A stretch of DNA of 18,669 nt from Hungatella sp. UBA5385. GTDB taxonomy: Bacteria > Bacillota > Clostridia > Lachnospirales > Lachnospiraceae. The stretch spans positions 1 to 18,669 of the forward strand of contig DHOR01000032.1 of assembly GCA_002409995.1 (NCBI GenBank), read 5' to 3'. Positions 1 through 7,735 of this stretch are shown piece by piece. The translations under genes and the position numbers were made by a program. The notes under the pieces were generated by a model, which ran no database searches, had not been told where the DNA came from, and worked only from the letters and a program-made list of their open reading frames with translations. Numbering within the stretch: position 1 is the first letter of the stretch; each line of letters opens with the position of its first letter.

Positions 1-4
1 AAAC

Positions 5-39
5 GGGGTTCGACCCTTTGATACAAAGGGTCGAACCCC
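5..39. repeat. Palindromic repeat, copy 1 (16-bp stem)
   Basis: The arm GGGGTTCGACCCTTTG (5-20) is followed by a 3-nt loop ATA and its perfect reverse complement (24-39). No U-tract follows on either side, so it is not a canonical intrinsic terminator. A nearly identical copy lies at 816-868, and the first 12 bases recur at 18658-18669. It sits just upstream of the response-regulator gene and looks like a REP/MITE-like dispersed palindrome or a bidirectional hairpin; its function is unknown. Confidence 0.85.
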
Positions 40-49
40 AAATTAAAAT

Positions 50-78
50 ATTCAAACAATATGTGCAATTCAAACAAT
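50..78. promoter_or_regulatory. Tandem direct repeat upstream of the response regulator
   Basis: The 11-mer ATTCAAACAAT occurs at 50-60 and again at 68-78, an 18-bp period, directly upstream of the ribosome binding site (AGGAGG at 83-88) of the response-regulator gene. OmpR-family regulators commonly bind tandem direct repeats, so this could be an autoregulatory site. No convincing -35/-10 pair was found between the hairpin and the gene. The repeat itself is seen directly; its role is inferred. Confidence 0.35.
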
Positions 79-94
79 TAGTAGGAGGATAATT

Positions 95-805
95 ATGGCA
101 GAAAAACAACGAATTTTAATTGTTGACGATGACAACAACATCGCAGAATTAATTTCTCTTTATCTTATGAAAGAGTGTTATGATACAACCATTGTCAATG
201 ACGGGGAAGAGGCACTTCGGGTATTTGCTGAGTTTAAGCCCAATCTGGTTCTTCTGGATTTAATGTTACCAGGTATGGACGGTTATCAGGTATGCCGTGA
301 GATTCGTTCTCAGCATTCTGTTCCTATTATTATGCTGTCTGCCAAAGGTGAGGTATTTGACAAGGTTCTTGGACTGGAACTGGGTGCTGACGACTATATG
401 ATCAAACCCTTTGACTCCAAGGAACTGGTAGCTCGTGTGAAAGCTGTGCTCCGCCGCTATCAGACTGCCCCCGCTCCTGCTGCCTCTCATACAGATCATC
501 AGGGGGATTATGTGGAGTATCCTGATCTGATTGTGAATCTGACCAACTACTCTGTCATCTATATGGGACATTCCATTGAGATGCCGCCTAAGGAACTGGA
601 ACTGCTGTATTTCCTGGCTGCTTCACCGAATCAGGTATTTACAAGAGAACAGCTTCTTGACCATATCTGGGGTTATGAATATATTGGGGATACACGTACT
701 GTTGACGTACATATCAAACGTCTCAGGGAGAAAATAAAAGATCACGCCAGCTGGTCCCTGACCACTGTGTGGGGGATTGGATATAAATTTGAAGTGAAAC
801 GATAA
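95..805 (+). CDS. OmpR/PhoB-family response regulator
   Basis: This is a cytoplasmic DNA-binding response regulator of 236 residues, the usual length for the OmpR/PhoB family. The receiver domain (about 6-120) has the acidic pocket D11/D12, phospho-acceptor D55 in LVLLDLMLPG, the switch residue S82 and the conserved K104 in DDYMIKPF. A linker with an Ala/Pro stretch (about 123-135) leads to a winged-helix DNA-binding domain (about 137-234) with the typical VDVHIKRLREKI recognition-helix region. The ATG has a strong AGGAGG site six bases upstream. No kinase gene follows directly: a palindrome and convergent genes come next. The best candidate partner in the window is the kinase at 11962-13368. 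Family assignment is very secure; the regulon is unknown. Confidence 0.95.
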   Translation: MAEKQRILIVDDDNNIAELISLYLMKECYDTTIVNDGEEALRVFAEFKPNLVLLDLMLPGMDGYQVCREIRSQHSVPIIMLSAKGEVFDKVLGLELGADDYMIKPFDSKELVARVKAVLRRYQTAPAPAASHTDHQGDYVEYPDLIVNLTNYSVIYMGHSIEMPPKELELLYFLAASPNQVFTREQLLDHIWGYEYIGDTRTVDVHIKRLREKIKDHASWSLTTVWGIGYKFEVKR

Positions 806-815
806 ACGATAAATT

Positions 816-868
816 TTTACAAATGGGGTTCGACCCTTTGATGCAAAGGGTCGAACCCCATTTGTAAA
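816..868. repeat. Palindromic repeat, copy 2 (25-bp stem)
   Basis: The same 16-bp core arm as copy 1 (825-840 and 844-859, loop ATG) is extended outward by nine more perfect pairs, giving a 25-bp uninterrupted stem with a 3-nt loop. It lies between two convergent genes, the response regulator ending at 805 and the DUF1667 gene ending at 872. It may stop transcription from both sides, although neither side has a good U-tract. Relative to copy 1 only the loop base changes (ATA to ATG) within the 35-nt core. Confidence 0.88.
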
Positions 869-871
869 TTT

Positions 872-1237
872 CTAAACAATTCCAACTTTTTTAGTTATTA
901 CAACATCACTGTCTAATTCTAGAATATTCTGAATAATCACCTGCCCAACTTCAACAGGCGCCTTCACTTTAACCTTTTTAATAACTTCCATTGCATCAAA
1001 GATTCTGTCTTTTGGAATTGCACTCGTCAGCCGTACACTAACAAGAGGAATCTCTCCGCCCTCTATCAGGACGGAGGTTGCAATGTTTCTTCTTGGGTCA
1101 GTCAGCTCCTGAATCACATATTCCTCGCCTTTTTTACAGGTGTGGCCTGAAACGGAGAGCAAAGTTCCCTTATCATCCAGTTCTGCAGTCATATCACAGC
1201 CTTTTGGACACATAATACATGTATATTCTCTTAACAT
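872..1237 (-). CDS. DUF1667 iron-sulfur protein, small subunit of a redox trio
   Basis: This 121-residue cytoplasmic protein matches the DUF1667 family, which is regularly encoded with GlpA-like and NAD/FAD oxidoreductases. The N-terminus has Cys8-x2-Cys11-x3-Cys15 and a further Cys34 (GHTCKKGEEY). This resembles the Fe-S binding start of molybdopterin oxidoreductases, so a 4Fe-4S cluster is likely, though not shown. Its ATG overlaps the end of the upstream FAD oxidoreductase gene by 7 bases, with GGAGGTG eight bases before it, so translation is probably coupled. It is the last gene of the operon that begins with the LarA-like gene. The likely role is an electron-transfer or assembly partner for the two flavoproteins. 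Confidence 0.85.
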   Translation of the reverse strand: MLREYTCIMCPKGCDMTAELDDKGTLLSVSGHTCKKGEEYVIQELTDPRRNIATSVLIEGGEIPLVSVRLTSAIPKDRIFDAMEVIKKVKVKAPVEVGQVIIQNILELDSDVVITKKVGIV

Positions 1238-2535
1238 ACCACCTTCACCTCCAGATCTTTTCCTTCCTCTAAGAGTTCAGACTTAATGGGGATCTGAATC
1301 ATTTCTGCAGGGAGGGCTTTTTTCATCTTTACGGATTTGATTACTTTATCTTCCTGAAGGAACTGTATTGTTACCTCCTTCATGGGCCGTCTCACTCTTA
1401 ATGATATTTTGAAATCCTCTTTTCCGCTGATTCTCTGAGGGATAGTGTGGGTGATATTTGAGTCTGTTATTATCTCGGCAGTGCATTTAGTGAGAGGTTT
1501 TACTGCACTTTGCCTGCCTCCAATACCTCCACTACCTCCATTACCGCCACTGCTTTCACTGCTTTTACCGCTTAATATATAATCCGCAACACTGTCTGCC
1601 AGCTTTTCCCCTTCCAGAGATACAAAATCCACCAGATCATGAACCTGCAGCACATTGCCTGCAGCAAAAATGCCTTCAATCGTTGTCTGATAGTGCTCAT
1701 CTACTATTGCACCCTTTGTTCTTGCATCGAGTTCCACTCCTGCTTCAAGAGACAGCTCATTTTCAGGAATAAGACCTACCGATAAGATGAGAGTATCACA
1801 GGGGTATTCCTTTTCAGAGCCTGGGATGGGGTTAAAATGTTCATCTACCTGGGAAACCACCACCGCTTCCAGACGCTCTTTGCCTTTGATCTCTGTTACA
1901 GTGTGGCTTAGGAATAATGGGATATTATAATCGTTTAAGCACTGTTCGATATTTCTTGGAAGGCCGCTGGGATATGGCTGAACCTCAAATACAGCATTAA
2001 CATGAGCACCTTCTAAAGTCATTCTTCTTGCCATAATCATGCCAATATCTCCAGAGCCAAGGATCACAACCTCTTTGCCCGGCATTTTGTTGTATAAATT
2101 GATATAGGATTGAGCAACTCCAGCTGTGTAGACGCCAGCAGGTCTTTCACCAGGAATGCTGATGGCACCTCTTGTACGTTCTCTACAGCCCATGGCTAAA
2201 ACCACTGCCTTGGCCTGTATTTCCAGAAGTCCTTTGGAAGATGCAGCGTAGACCATTTTGGAGTCTGTCACATCAATGACAGTTGTATCTGTTATGTAAG
2301 GTATATTCAGTTCCTCAACCTGGTCGATAAAACGCTGTGCATACTCCGGTCCACTTAACGTTTCTTTAAATCTGGTAAGACCGAATCCATCGTGGATGCA
2401 TTGGCGCAGAATTCCGCCTAAGCTCTTCTCTCTTTCCAGAATCAGGATATCATCTATGCCCTTTTTCTTAAGCTCTACAGCTGCTGCAAGTCCGGCAGGG
2501 CCGCCTCCAATGATTAAAACATCTGTTTTCTTCAT
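1231..2535 (-). CDS. NAD(P)/FAD-dependent oxidoreductase (pyridine nucleotide-disulfide type)
   Basis: This is a 434-residue flavoprotein. The N-terminal FAD motif is GGGPAG (10-15), the internal NAD(P) motif is GSGDIG (160-165) and the second FAD motif is EGIFAAGNV (about 287-295). It lacks a CxxC redox pair, as do the HcnB/OoxA-like and glycerol-3-phosphate-oxidase-associated members of the family. A Gly/Ser-rich stretch (about 323-340) links the catalytic core to an extra C-terminal domain (about 350-434). The start lies 1 base after the stop of the gene before it, with AGGTGAGGGG inside that gene's end, indicating tight coupling. It probably passes electrons from the GlpA-like subunit to NAD(P) or another acceptor. 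Family is secure; the substrate is not known. Confidence 0.88.
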   Translation of the reverse strand: MKKTDVLIIGGGPAGLAAAVELKKKGIDDILILEREKSLGGILRQCIHDGFGLTRFKETLSGPEYAQRFIDQVEELNIPYITDTTVIDVTDSKMVYAASSKGLLEIQAKAVVLAMGCRERTRGAISIPGERPAGVYTAGVAQSYINLYNKMPGKEVVILGSGDIGMIMARRMTLEGAHVNAVFEVQPYPSGLPRNIEQCLNDYNIPLFLSHTVTEIKGKERLEAVVVSQVDEHFNPIPGSEKEYPCDTLILSVGLIPENELSLEAGVELDARTKGAIVDEHYQTTIEGIFAAGNVLQVHDLVDFVSLEGEKLADSVADYILSGKSSESSGGNGGSGGIGGRQSAVKPLTKCTAEIITDSNITHTIPQRISGKEDFKISLRVRRPMKEVTIQFLQEDKVIKSVKMKKALPAEMIQIPIKSELLEEGKDLEVKVVC

Positions 2536-2536
2536 T

Positions 2537-3988
2537 TTATCCCCTCACCTTTCCTGTAAATAAATAAGAAGCTTCCTTATTATATCTGACATCCTCCATG
2601 GGAATTCCAAGCTCCCGCTCAATTAGCTCTGTAATTCTTGTTTCACAGTAACCGCCCTGACAGCGGCCCATGGTGGCCCTTGTTCTGTTTTTAATTCCTG
2701 TTATGGTATGTACTCCCAGTGGATTGTTAATTGCTGCCAGAATTTCCGCTTTTGTCACTGTTTCACAGCGGCAGATAATCTCACCGTAATCAGCATCTTC
2801 TTCAATTGCATTTTTCTGCTCCTCATGGGTCATTTCACTGAATTTTTCTATTCCTTTTCTATTAGGATTAAAATCAGGATTGAGAGAAGGGTTCTCTGCA
2901 TCTGCCAGAAGCTTTACAGCTCTCCTTGCAAGTGGAAGGGCGCAGGTGATTCCCGGGGACTCAATTCCTACCAGATTCACTGTGTTGGGATGAGACTCAT
3001 CTGATTCCAGAAGGAAATCAAGAATCTCCCCTGTTTCCGGATTATAGCGTTTCCACCTGATTCCTGCAAAATTACGGATAAAATATTCCCGTTTCATATG
3101 TTTAAACATCTTCTGGCCGTCTGCAATTAGTCCGTCCATATGGTCTTTTGTAACAGAGTAGTCCTCTCTGTCCTCAACTACATAGGAATCAGGACCTACC
3201 AGTACATTGCCGTCAATGGTAATGGTGGCATGAGTGGCAAATCCACCTTTGTCATTGGGAGCAGGGTAAACAGGGATGTTTAAATGCTGTCCAGCCCGCT
3301 TGTCCAGAACAAAATATTCACCTTTGAAGCCTTTCACCGGATAGTTGGGATAACCTAACATCTCTGAGACCTCTGAGGCGTACATGCCTGCACAGTTGAT
3401 GACCCATTTGGTTGTAAAGCTTCCTTTAGAGGTCTTAATTTCATAAAGATCTCCCTGCCGCTCAATTCCTGTTACCAGTTGGCCGAAATGAAAATCGACT
3501 CCATTTTGGCAGGCATTTTCAGCCAGAGCAATGGTGTACTGCATTGGATCCAGAATTCCTGAGGAAGGGGCATACATGGCAAATTCTCCGCCTGCACTGG
3601 AATCCAGCTGATTTAACTGCTCTTTATTAATGATCTCTAGACCTTCCACTCCGTTTTGCTCACCGATTGCTTTGTATTTTAATATATTTTCCATATCATG
3701 ATCTGTAAAACCAACCACAACTTTGCCGGTTCTGCGGAAAGGAACGTTAAGCTCTTTTGCCACCAGGTCAAACTCTTTATTACCTTCCACCGCACATTCT
3801 GCCTTTAAAGAGCTCGGCTTATAGGTAAATCCGGCGTGAAGCATTCCTGTGTTTCTGCTGGAATTACCACATGCTACGTCCAATTCCTTTTCCAACACTG
3901 CAGCACTCAAACGGTATCTTGATATTTCCCGCGCTACTGCACAGCCAATCACACCACCGCCTATTATAATTACGTCATAGGAATTCAT
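2537..3988 (-). CDS. GlpA/LhgO-like FAD-dependent oxidoreductase with BFD-type [2Fe-2S] domain
   Basis: This 483-residue enzyme is of the DAO/glycerol-3-phosphate dehydrogenase type. The FAD-binding motif GGGVIGCAVAREI lies at about 10-22, the DAO fold covers about 4-370, and a C-terminal BFD-like domain has Cys406-x-Cys408 and Cys443-x4-Cys448, ligands for a [2Fe-2S] cluster. Relatives oxidise 2-hydroxy acids (L-2-hydroxyglutarate) or glycerol-3-phosphate. No glycerol kinase or facilitator gene is nearby; the upstream neighbour is a LarA-like racemase, so a 2-hydroxy acid substrate is more likely (inference). AAGGAG sits nine bases before the ATG and overlaps the stop of the LarA-like gene. 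Electrons probably pass via the Fe-S cluster to the next two operon products. Confidence 0.88.
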   Translation of the reverse strand: MNSYDVIIIGGGVIGCAVAREISRYRLSAAVLEKELDVACGNSSRNTGMLHAGFTYKPSSLKAECAVEGNKEFDLVAKELNVPFRRTGKVVVGFTDHDMENILKYKAIGEQNGVEGLEIINKEQLNQLDSSAGGEFAMYAPSSGILDPMQYTIALAENACQNGVDFHFGQLVTGIERQGDLYEIKTSKGSFTTKWVINCAGMYASEVSEMLGYPNYPVKGFKGEYFVLDKRAGQHLNIPVYPAPNDKGGFATHATITIDGNVLVGPDSYVVEDREDYSVTKDHMDGLIADGQKMFKHMKREYFIRNFAGIRWKRYNPETGEILDFLLESDESHPNTVNLVGIESPGITCALPLARRAVKLLADAENPSLNPDFNPNRKGIEKFSEMTHEEQKNAIEEDADYGEIICRCETVTKAEILAAINNPLGVHTITGIKNRTRATMGRCQGGYCETRITELIERELGIPMEDVRYNKEASYLFTGKVRG

Positions 3989-4004
3989 CGTTTAAAATCT
4001 CCTT

Positions 4005-5318
4005 TCAGTTCCATCTTGTTTCCGTTACCAAATTGCCCTCTTCATCAAATACCAGAGTCTCCGGTTCACTGACTGCCTCAAGCCCTGGGTATTTGCTATT
4101 TTTTACATCTTCATAATATCCCTCTGACAGCATAATCTGGTCAATGTGAAGGCTGTTAGCAATCCGCACTACTCTTGCTTTATCTGTGTCAATACCGTTG
4201 CAGGTACGGATGCAGATTTGAATTGCTTCCTTATCAGTGGCAAGAACGCAGGGAATTCTGGCAGATGCAAGCACTGTGCTGGTGATGCAGTTGGGATAGA
4301 TTTTCTCCACATCCATTTCATCAAAAATCTTCTTGGTAATTGCGCTGGCAAGACCTACTCCAAGGGCATTTCCATGAGATTCTTCACTTAAGTTCAGGAA
4401 ACAAGTTCTCTGTACTTTGATTCCTCCTGTTGCAAATTCAGTGGAAAATGTTCCTGTAATGTTAGGGTCTACCCCGGTTCCGCTGAAATTCTTGCCGATT
4501 TTATCAACAACCAGGACATCACATTCCTCAACAATCAGCTTAGGCATATTGCTGAAGGCATATTTTAAAAGCTCTGTTTCTCTCTCGTAAATGTCTTTTG
4601 CAAGAATGGCTTCTATTTTACAGGTTTCATCATAGGCATTCTCAATACATGGGATTGCCATTAAAATAGGAGCTTTTTCTATGGTTACTGCTGCCATTGC
4701 AGGGATATTTCTTGCAATCACACCCATTCCATCACTGTGAACCACCTCTGCTCCTGCCTGTTTGCCAAGACCTACAGTCATCATTTTACATGGACCGCTT
4801 TCTACAGGACCGCGGAAAGCATTATGAGGTTTTAATCTGCAGGATACGATAATTCCGTCGGATTCATAGGCATTCTTGTCCATATAAACCTTTTTGCCAT
4901 GCTCAGTTTCTCCCAGATATACCACTTCCATAGAGGATTTAATGGGACAGCCCATGGTTGACTCCGTAATGTGAAAGCTTTCCAGAACCTCTAACTGGCC
5001 TTCTGCTGTAGCGCCTCCATGACTTCCCATGGCAGGAACGATAAATGGATTAGCACCCTGCTGTTTTACAAAATTAACAATAGAGCGGGTGATTATATCT
5101 ACATTTCGGATTCCCCTGCTTCCTGCTGTAATGGCAATGCTCATTCCAGGTTTTATGAGGCTGGAAAACTGTTCCTGAGATAATTGTTCAAATACCACCT
5201 TTTCAATATCCTCTGGCTGAATCACCTCTCTGGGAAATGATTGTACAGCGCGAAACATTCTGGGAATCTTGGTATCAGCCAAAAGCTTTGATACTACACC
5301 ACCGGTTTTTACTTCCAT
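4005..5318 (-). CDS. LarA-like nickel-pincer-dependent racemase/epimerase (DUF2088)
   Basis: This 437-residue protein of the lactate racemase (LarA) superfamily interconverts the configuration at the alpha carbon of 2-hydroxy acids using the nickel-pincer nucleotide (NPN). It retains residues that line up in spacing with Lactobacillus LarA His108/His174/Lys184/His200: His100 (AMGSHGGAT), His165 (RLKPHNAF), Lys178 (GPCKMM) and His194 (EVVHSDG). NPN attachment and nickel binding are therefore plausible. LarA homologues act on lactate, malate, phenyllactate or gluconate, so the substrate here is open. It is the first gene of the operon with the two flavoproteins, divergent from a LysR gene. LarB, LarC and LarE for cofactor synthesis are not in the window and would have to be elsewhere. 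The gntP and garD genes nearby suggest a sugar-acid context. Confidence 0.85.
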   Translation of the reverse strand: MEVKTGGVVSKLLADTKIPRMFRAVQSFPREVIQPEDIEKVVFEQLSQEQFSSLIKPGMSIAITAGSRGIRNVDIITRSIVNFVKQQGANPFIVPAMGSHGGATAEGQLEVLESFHITESTMGCPIKSSMEVVYLGETEHGKKVYMDKNAYESDGIIVSCRLKPHNAFRGPVESGPCKMMTVGLGKQAGAEVVHSDGMGVIARNIPAMAAVTIEKAPILMAIPCIENAYDETCKIEAILAKDIYERETELLKYAFSNMPKLIVEECDVLVVDKIGKNFSGTGVDPNITGTFSTEFATGGIKVQRTCFLNLSEESHGNALGVGLASAITKKIFDEMDVEKIYPNCITSTVLASARIPCVLATDKEAIQICIRTCNGIDTDKARVVRIANSLHIDQIMLSEGYYEDVKNSKYPGLEAVSEPETLVFDEEGNLVTETRWN

Positions 5319-5424
5319 TTTGACAACCTTCTTTCATAAATTTAATTAATTTTTCTTCATTAGTTTTATTTCTTAAAAATATTTTTTTCTTAATTATTCT
5401 TGTGTTTTCCCTATATTTATTATA

Positions 5425-5447
5425 TAAATGATAATATATATCATTTA
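5425..5447. promoter_or_regulatory. Divergent promoter region with LysR-type dyad operator
   Basis: A perfect 9-bp inverted repeat, TAAATGATA-N5-TATCATTTA, lies in the 159-bp divergent region between the larA-like operon and the lysR gene. It overlaps the -10 elements of both predicted promoters. On the minus strand TTGTTA (5456-5451) and TATCAT (5433-5428) are 17 bp apart; on the plus strand TTGTGT (5400-5405) and TATAAA (5423-5428) are 17 bp apart. A LysR protein binding here could control its own gene and the operon together. The dyad is seen directly; its function is inferred. Confidence 0.55.
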
Positions 5448-5477
5448 ACATAACAATATTTTCAGGAGGGGCTTACT

Positions 5478-6386
5478 ATGGATTTAAAACAAATTGAATA
5501 CATTCTTAAAATAGCAGAAGAAAATAACATCACCAGAGCAGCTGAAAAACTGTTTATCACTCAATCTGCTCTAAATCAGCAGCTGTTGCGTCTGGAAAAA
5601 GAACTGGACACCCCTTTATTCTACCGTTCCCGTACAGACTGGCGTCCTACGGAGGCAGGTGAAGCTTACTTAGAGGGTGCCAGGGAAATTCTTCAGATCA
5701 AGCGGAAGACCTATGGAATTATCAATGATATTGCTGCTACCAAAAAGGGAAACTTATCTGTAGGTTTTGTACCAGGCAGAGGAATTCCCATGTTTACCGC
5801 TGTTTATCCGGAATTTCATCGGGAATATCCTAATATTATTATTGAGCCAAAAGAGCTGAGTGTGCGTAAACAGCAGCAGCAGATCGCCCAGGGAGACCTT
5901 GATATCGGCTTTATGACGCTTTGTGAAAAGGACCAGACCAATGATATTTATGAAACCATTGATTCCGAAGAGATTGTTCTTGCTATTCCATCGGGACATC
6001 CTTTGAGTCAGATGGCTGCGCCGTTTGGAGAACCTTTGGCTATTATTGATATTTCCCTGTTAAAATATGAACCCTTTGTTCTTATGTATAAAGAGTCCAC
6101 TAACCGCCGGCTGGTTGACTCTGTTTTCCGTGAATCCAATTTTGTGCCATCCATACTATTTGAAACTTCCAGCACTGCCACCATTGTCACACTGATCAAA
6201 TCCAAACTGTGCTGCGGTATGATACCTTATTCTTACGTAAAAAAATCGCCTGACGGAATGGCCTGTTTTGCGCTCCCCAGCCACCCGACCTGGGATATTG
6301 CTGTAAGCTACAAAAGAGGCGCCTATCTCAGTCAGGCGGCTAAAGACTTTATACAACTGGCTTCTGATTATTGGTTAAATGAATAA
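5478..6386 (+). CDS. LysR-family transcriptional regulator
   Basis: This 302-residue protein has the standard LysR length. The N-terminal winged HTH (about 1-60) shows the typical NITRAAEKLFITQSALNQQLLRLE signature in two parts, followed by a linker helix and a periplasmic-binding-protein-like effector domain (about 90-298). The ATG follows AGGAGGGG with normal spacing. It is transcribed away from the LarA-like/redox operon and stands between that operon and the gntP and garD genes, so it is the obvious local activator. Its ligand is probably the acid substrate or an intermediate (inference). The dyad at 5425-5447 is the best candidate binding site. Confidence 0.93.
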   Translation: MDLKQIEYILKIAEENNITRAAEKLFITQSALNQQLLRLEKELDTPLFYRSRTDWRPTEAGEAYLEGAREILQIKRKTYGIINDIAATKKGNLSVGFVPGRGIPMFTAVYPEFHREYPNIIIEPKELSVRKQQQQIAQGDLDIGFMTLCEKDQTNDIYETIDSEEIVLAIPSGHPLSQMAAPFGEPLAIIDISLLKYEPFVLMYKESTNRRLVDSVFRESNFVPSILFETSSTATIVTLIKSKLCCGMIPYSYVKKSPDGMACFALPSHPTWDIAVSYKRGAYLSQAAKDFIQLASDYWLNE

Positions 6387-6406
6387 TCAGAAGTCAGCAG
6401 AATGAT

Positions 6407-7735
6407 TTAGATAATACCCATGCTGTAGAATCCTACTGCAACGAATCCAGCCAGGAATGGAATGATACATGCAATCCAGAATATGTGCTTATAACCATTT
6501 GCATATGTAAGTCTGGCATATTCCATCTGGTTAACAACTGATCCGTTATGTGGAAGTGAATCCAGACCAAGTGAAGAAATTGCTGTTAATCTGTGGAGAA
6601 CTTCCGGCGGGAATCCCATATTAACGTAGTGCTGGCCAAATGTTTCCAGTGCAATACTTTCACCGCCTGATGCTGAGCCTGTAATAGCTGCAACTGCATT
6701 TACTGCAAGAACAAGCTGAATCAGAGGAGAACCTGGAATGGACTGAAGTCCGCCAATCAGCATAGTGTAACCCGGTGTTGCTGCAACAATTCCGCCAAAT
6801 CCAACGATTGATGCAATTCCGATTGCAATTTTAGCACCGCTGGTAGCACTTTTGCTGATGCCATCCATAGGTTTTTTAACTTTATTAAAATATAAAACCA
6901 GAGCTGTTAAAGTGCCGATTACCAGTGTAAAAGAAGCGTTCAATTTTACAACATTTAAAAGAACCAGAACTACAACAGGTGCAATAATAGCCTTTATGAA
7001 GGAACCATGCTCCTCGCTGCCGTTAGCATCTTCTTCTAAAATGGTTTCATTGATTCTGGAGCCTGTGACCATGAAGCCTTCCCCTTTTTTCATAGTCTGG
7101 CGAAGTGCAAAATAACAGTACAGGGCTGCTACAGGTACACAGAATACAAGAGCTGTTGCTGTACCAAGCATTGGAGCCGCACTTGGTGTAGTTCCAAGGT
7201 ATTCCATAGGAATTAAGTTCTGTACTGCAGGAGTTCCCGGAAGCATTGCCTGGGTTACCAGACTACCAAAGGAATGAACTGCCAGATATAAATGCCATGG
7301 AATATCATACTCTTTAAAAATACGTTTACAGATGGGAACCATGGTAAATACGATAACGTATCCGCTGATTCCACCGTAGTTTAATACCATAAATACTGCT
7401 GTCAGAATCATCATTGCACAGAATTTTTTATTTTTTACTTTGATTTTATCAATCATACCGGTCATGCTGTGTGCAATATCCTGAGCAGCTCCGGTTTCAC
7501 CCATCATAGATCCGAAAATACTTCCGGTCATAATAATCAGCAGATTCTTGGTAATAAAGTTACCTAATGAGGTACAATAAGGTCCCATAATGCTTTCAAC
7601 TAAATTCATTCTTGAAAAAATCAGCACAAATATTGAAGCAACAGGTGCCGCAATAAGTAATGATGTGTCTTTACAAACCAGGTATACAAGAACGATTAAC
7701 CCAATGATTACAGAAATTAAACTTATCAGTTCCAT
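6407..7735 (-). CDS. GntP-family permease
   Basis: This integral inner-membrane secondary transporter of about 442 residues has roughly 12 hydrophobic segments, as in the gluconate:H+ symporter (GntP) family. Motifs include the GSIFGSMMGETGAAQ region and the GSASGGES stretch in the second half. The reading frame is open back to a TTG at 7756, but the ATG at 7735 is preferred: GGGAAGGA lies about 11 bases before it and the TTG has no such site. It stands alone between convergent lysR and upstream garD, with its own predicted promoter. GntP members import gluconate, other aldonates and hydroxy acids. Import of the island's substrate is the natural role, but specificity cannot be read. Confidence 0.88.
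   Translation of the reverse strand: MELISLISVIIGLIVLVYLVCKDTSLLIAAPVASIFVLIFSRMNLVESIMGPYCTSLGNFITKNLLIIMTGSIFGSMMGETGAAQDIAHSMTGMIDKIKVKNKKFCAMMILTAVFMVLNYGGISGYVIVFTMVPICKRIFKEYDIPWHLYLAVHSFGSLVTQAMLPGTPAVQNLIPMEYLGTTPSAAPMLGTATALVFCVPVAALYCYFALRQTMKKGEGFMVTGSRINETILEEDANGSEEHGSFIKAIIAPVVVLVLLNVVKLNASFTLVIGTLTALVLYFNKVKKPMDGISKSATSGAKIAIGIASIVGFGGIVAATPGYTMLIGGLQSIPGSPLIQLVLAVNAVAAITGSASGGESIALETFGQHYVNMGFPPEVLHRLTAISSLGLDSLPHNGSVVNQMEYARLTYANGYKHIFWIACIIPFLAGFVAVGFYSMGII

Noticed and set aside
5..39. tRNA-like T-arm in the palindromic repeat
   Set aside because: GGTTCGACCC resembles a T-arm, but no acceptor, D or anticodon arms are present around it.
816..868. Palindrome copy 2 as a classic intrinsic terminator
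   Set aside because: The stem is long enough but no U-run follows it on either strand, so it was listed as a repeat.
872..3988. Glycerol-3-phosphate dehydrogenase operon (glpABC)
   Set aside because: No glycerol kinase, facilitator or GlpR-type gene is near, and the third subunit is DUF1667 rather than GlpC; the operon leader is LarA-like.
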